NCBI RefSeq assembly: GCF_007830615.1
Contig: NZ_VLLI01000004.1
Location: 310,001-374,000 of the forward strand
Source: Mucilaginibacter frigoritolerans
GTDB taxonomy: Bacteria; Bacteroidota; Bacteroidia; Sphingobacteriales; Sphingobacteriaceae
Direction of reading: 5' to 3'
Length of the DNA stretch: 64,000 nt
Below the pieces are notes generated by a model. The model had not been told where the DNA came from. It saw nothing but the letters and a program-made list of their open reading frames with translations, and ran no database searches. The translations under genes were made by a program, and so were the position numbers. Of the stretch, positions 61,012 through 64,000 are shown in pieces (position 1 is the first letter of the stretch; each line of letters begins with the position of its first letter).

Positions 61012-62439
61012 TTAAAACTGAAAATAAATAAATTGGCTATTATCAAATACGCCAAACATCAGTATTAATAAAATTGTCAATACATAAGATAACCGTCTGA
61101 TAAAAATATTTTGATTATAAAACAAAGTAAATCCATTGAAGAGTTTATATTCATTTATTGCCTCGATTATAACCAACATTACTATAAGTGAGCTGGATAA
61201 AATGAGATCGCGTTTGTCACTTATAAAAAGCGGACCATGCACCCATATTATTTTATAAAGAATAGCAGCAGCATCTTTTAAAGTAGGAGCCCTAAAGAAT
61301 ATCCAGGTAAAACAGGCGTAACAAAAGGTCAATAAAATGCTCGCCGGTTGGTAAATAGCCCTTGGAATTAGTTTCGACAGCTTTTTCCGTATTTTTTTGG
61401 TGAAAAATTCATAAACCAATCCAACAGCGTTTAAAACACCCCATATTATATAAGTCCAGTTGGCGCCATGCCATAACCCACTTACAGTAAATGTAACTAT
61501 TATGGCAAAAACAACAGAGTATTGACCCCAGCTCCGTTTAGCGAAAATAATGGGGTTAAACAGGTAATCATAAAACCAGGTAGACAGTGAAATGTGCCAT
61601 CTGCGCCAAAACTCAGTAATGTTTTTACTAAAAAAGGGAGCATTAAAATTAGTCATCAACTTAAAACCCATTACCCGGGCAGCACCAATTGCAATGTCCG
61701 AATAACCGGAGAAATCGCAATAAATCTGAAATGCAAAAAATACAGTTGCCACCAGTAGCGATGTGCCATTGTGCTTATCGTGGTTGGAGTAAACAGCACT
61801 AACATACAATGAAAGCCTATCAGCAATAACAACTTTTTTAAACAGCCCACACACCATTTTTTTAATGCCAGTAACCGCATCATCGTAATTAAAATCGTGT
61901 TTCTCGTAAAACTGGTGCAACAGATTCTGTGGCCGTTCAATAGGACCTGCTACCAGTTGAGGATAAAACATAACGTACAAACTATAAATACCAAAGTGTC
62001 TTTCAGCTTTTTGATGCCCTCTGTAAACTTCAATTACATAACTTAAACTTTGAAAGGTGTGGAATGATAAACCTATCGGTAAAATAATTTTAAGCAGCGG
62101 CAACGCATAAGTTAAATTAAAGAAACCCGCAATTTCAGTTATATTGCCACTAAAGAAATTGAAATATTTAAAAATAAACAGAACAAAACAAGTAGATAAA
62201 ATACTAAAAATCAACCAAGCCTTTTTGCCCCTTCCTTCACTTTTTTCGATGTTTATCCCTGCGAAGTAGTCAATCAGAATAGTGACTAACAGAATTAAAA
62301 TATAAGCTGGAATAAAGAAACAGTAGAAAACACAGCTCGCTAATAGCAGATGAACCCACCGCACTTTATGGGGAATTAAGAAATAGATAAGCGTAACAAC
62401 CGGAAAAAAAATCAGGAAGTCAAATGAATTAAATAACAT
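61012..62439 (-). CDS. MBOAT-family membrane O-acyltransferase (AlgI/DltB-like)
   Basis: 475 residues with about eleven hydrophobic helices. It opens MLFNSFDFLIFFPVVTLIYF, typical of AlgI-like proteins, has QLVAGPIERPQNLLHQF, FCDFSGYSDIAIG-like sequence (QIYCDFSGYSDIAIGAARVM), NITEFWRRWHISLSTWFYDY and the invariant catalytic histidine H324 in GLWHGANW. MBOAT proteins move acyl groups across the membrane onto extracellular polymers. Here the acyl donor is probably supplied by the acyl carrier protein and FkbH-like protein encoded just upstream in the same operon. The polymer is unknown. Confidence 0.93.
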   Translation of the reverse strand: MLFNSFDFLIFFPVVTLIYFLIPHKVRWVHLLLASCVFYCFFIPAYILILLVTILIDYFAGINIEKSEGRGKKAWLIFSILSTCFVLFIFKYFNFFSGNITEIAGFFNLTYALPLLKIILPIGLSFHTFQSLSYVIEVYRGHQKAERHFGIYSLYVMFYPQLVAGPIERPQNLLHQFYEKHDFNYDDAVTGIKKMVCGLFKKVVIADRLSLYVSAVYSNHDKHNGTSLLVATVFFAFQIYCDFSGYSDIAIGAARVMGFKLMTNFNAPFFSKNITEFWRRWHISLSTWFYDYLFNPIIFAKRSWGQYSVVFAIIVTFTVSGLWHGANWTYIIWGVLNAVGLVYEFFTKKIRKKLSKLIPRAIYQPASILLTFCYACFTWIFFRAPTLKDAAAILYKIIWVHGPLFISDKRDLILSSSLIVMLVIIEAINEYKLFNGFTLFYNQNIFIRRLSYVLTILLILMFGVFDNSQFIYFQF

Positions 62440-62495
62440 GATAAATTACGTTTAGTAAAAAGCACCAGGGAGAGCTTACTAGTCACTTTTAAAAA

Positions 62496-62735
62496 TTAAA
62501 GCTTTTTATGGATACTGTCAATCATATCTCCCACATTTTTCCAATTTAAAATTTCGCTCGCGCTAAAGTTAATTTTAAAGCTTTTTTCAATAGCATAAAC
62601 CAATTGCATATGGTTCAGTGAGTCCCAATCATCTATATCTTTTGCGGTGGTATCGTTTTTTAAAACAATATCTTCATCATCAAGAATATTTATAAAAATC
62701 CCGTTTAACTTTTTTAGTATTTCATCTTTTTCCAT
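62496..62735 (-). CDS. Acyl carrier protein
   Basis: 79 residues, the usual size. The phosphopantetheine site is S39 in DDWDSLNHMQLVYAIEK, and the remainder forms the expected four-helix ACP. It lies 11 bases after the FkbH-like gene and 56 bases before the MBOAT gene. It is a dedicated ACP, not that of fatty-acid synthesis, and probably carries a glyceryl or hydroxyacyl unit activated by the FkbH-like partner. Confidence 0.92.
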   Translation of the reverse strand: MEKDEILKKLNGIFINILDDEDIVLKNDTTAKDIDDWDSLNHMQLVYAIEKSFKINFSASEILNWKNVGDMIDSIHKKL

Positions 62736-62746
62736 CGCTCATTAAT

Positions 62747-64000
62747 TTATTTTTTGTCGATAAAACATCTCTTTTTTTGATACCCCGCAATGCTAAGCAT
62801 CCAATAATCACCGTTGGTCGTAAACCCCAAATCTGCATAATGATTTTTCACCATTGCGTTTTTTGCAGTTGGGATGTACTCTCCTTTTATATGTTTAAAG
62901 CCATTCTTTTTGGCTGCTTCAACAATGGTATTCATCACAAAACTTTCCATGCCCCGTTTTAATACCCGACAACTCATCAACCAAGTATCGATAAAAACAG
63001 TGTCGTTCGTTTCTTTCTTAAGGATAACGATACTTATCAATCCGTTGTCACCAAATTTATCTTCCAGGCCGAATATAAAGGAAAATATTCCTTCAGATTC
63101 GGATAGTGTGGATAATTCTGATTCGTCGTATCTAATTGTCCGTAAGTTAAACTGATTTGAACGTTGCGATAGTTGTGCAACCCTGGGAATGTTGAATTTA
63201 TTTAACGGTTCAACAAGGGAGTACATTTCCAATTTTTTAAAAAAATCATCAATATTAGTATACTGATGCTGAATAGCTGCCCGTTTAGCTTCCGTTTGGT
63301 ACAGTTTGGTACGTTGGACATCTTCATGAGAGGAAGACACGGTTTCAAACAAGTTAAGCGAGTACAAATACTCTAAATATTTACTTGGATCTTCGGGTAA
63401 TTCAGGAACAGTTAACTCAGGGATATTTTGTTTTACAATATTTCGTTCAAACGCATTATCATCCAAAAACACCATCGAATCAAAACTAATATTTAAAACA
63501 TTTTGAATATAACGGATATTGTCGGCCTTGTTTTCCCAATTAGCAACAAATACAGCAATATCTTCTAGGTGGAGCACCATATCACTATGTTTTTCAAACG
63601 GCTCTTTGGCTACAGATTCGGTATTTTTACTGCAAACCGCAATAATTACACCCCTATTTTTTAACTTTTTAACCCAATACTGAAAAGCGGTAAAAGCTTT
63701 TCCAATTCCTAAGGCCCCAAGTTGTATATTTTCAACGCCATCATCGCCTATTACACCGCCCCATAGTGTGTTATCCAAATCTAATATCAGGCATTTTTTA
63801 AATTTACCTTCCAAAGCGCTAAGCAAGTCAAGTGTCCGGGCAGCAACGTGGGGTAAAATATTAAAGCTCAAAACCATTTCAGAGTTGATATAAAACTGGG
63901 CATTAAAAAAAATCTCTTTACCGTATTGATTTTGAAGTGTTGATAAATCAACAAGATGAAATGCTGCATTGTTAGAAGCATATTTCATCAATTCATAATT
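62747..64000 (-). CDS. FkbH-like HAD-superfamily protein (5' end outside window)
   Basis: The frame is open to the window edge (NYELMKYASNN...), so the ATG at 63991 is not the true start. At least 418 residues are seen of an expected 550 or more. The HAD nucleophile motif is DLDNTLWGGVIGDDG; further family marks are AVCSKN, FLDDNAFER and a GNAT-like C-terminal region (WLMSCRVLKRGMESFVMNTI). FkbH-type proteins load a glyceryl group from 1,3-bisphosphoglycerate onto an acyl carrier protein. With ACP and MBOAT directly after it, this looks like an acyl-donor unit for surface polysaccharide. Confidence 0.9.
   Translation of the reverse strand, partial: NYELMKYASNNAAFHLVDLSTLQNQYGKEIFFNAQFYINSEMVLSFNILPHVAARTLDLLSALEGKFKKCLILDLDNTLWGGVIGDDGVENIQLGALGIGKAFTAFQYWVKKLKNRGVIIAVCSKNTESVAKEPFEKHSDMVLHLEDIAVFVANWENKADNIRYIQNVLNISFDSMVFLDDNAFERNIVKQNIPELTVPELPEDPSKYLEYLYSLNLFETVSSSHEDVQRTKLYQTEAKRAAIQHQYTNIDDFFKKLEMYSLVEPLNKFNIPRVAQLSQRSNQFNLRTIRYDESELSTLSESEGIFSFIFGLEDKFGDNGLISIVILKKETNDTVFIDTWLMSCRVLKRGMESFVMNTIVEAAKKNGFKHIKGEYIPTAKNAMVKNHYADLGFTTNGDYWMLSIAGYQKKRCFIDKK

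Noticed and set aside
1..64000. CRISPR arrays, rRNA genes, complete insertion sequences, toxin-antitoxin or defence systems
   Set aside because: No regularly spaced repeats, no rRNA sequence, no transposase frame and no recognisable defence gene were found in the window.

Overview
The window looks like the chromosome of a Sphingobacteriaceae-type Bacteroidota, closest in style to Mucilaginibacter or Pedobacter. The signs are four SusC/SusD pairs, FecI/FecR-type sigma and anti-sigma genes, Bacteroidota promoters of the TTTG-N20-TAnnTTTG kind in front of tRNA genes, and many lipoprotein signals. No database search was possible, so the genus is an inference.

Bases 1-12900 look like a low-oxygen response region. 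An LDH-like protein that has lost its NAD domain and HemN (oxygen-independent haem synthesis) form one operon. Beside them lie a FixL-like haem-PAS histidine kinase and, overlapping it by 4 bases, a response regulator in which a receiver is fused to a complete Crp/Fnr protein. Phosphoketolase, an Mg2+-type P-ATPase and an L,D-transpeptidase follow. Five TGA-N6-TCA sites, the Crp/Fnr operator geometry, sit in exactly the upstream regions of these genes, several near -43 or -65 from the best -7 element. I read this as a compact oxygen regulon in which FixJ and FixK functions are one polypeptide. An OafA-type acyltransferase and a HopJ-family gene close the region.

Bases 12950-52350 are polysaccharide/glycan utilisation loci. 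Locus 1 (+) is ECF sigma, FecR, SusC with an STN domain, SusD and a glycerophosphodiester phosphodiesterase. Locus 2 (-) converges on it and has the same four regulatory and uptake genes but no enzyme. Locus 3 (+) has SusC/SusD, an Endo-H-like GH18 lipoprotein and a GH92 mannosidase broken by an in-frame TAG, then a membrane-spanning LamG/Kelch sensor joined to a winged-helix/BTAD DNA-binding domain, a second SusC/SusD/DUF3823 set, an unrecognised TIM-barrel-like enzyme, an intact GH92 and a DUF4965-type glutaminase-like protein. The target is probably high-mannose N-glycan or another mannan. SusC proteins with an STN domain occur only beside FecI/FecR, and those without only beside the Kelch regulator.

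Bases 52400-56010 hold an OFA-family MFS transporter, tRNA-Lys(UUU), a BNR-repeat protein with a DUF2147 protein, and two tRNA-Leu genes (CAG, GAG). Directly after tRNA-Leu(GAG), bases 56027-61000 are a decayed accessory zone: a holin-like protein, a truncated GH24 lysozyme meeting a 5'-damaged HTH gene head to head, an acyltransferase, a small DUF5808-like membrane protein, a TPR pseudogene, a frameshifted NUMOD4/HNH endonuclease and several striking inverted repeats.

Bases 61012-64000 (-) are the end of a surface-polysaccharide cluster: FkbH-like HAD protein (running off the window), acyl carrier protein and MBOAT O-acyltransferase, probably a three-gene acyl-transfer unit.
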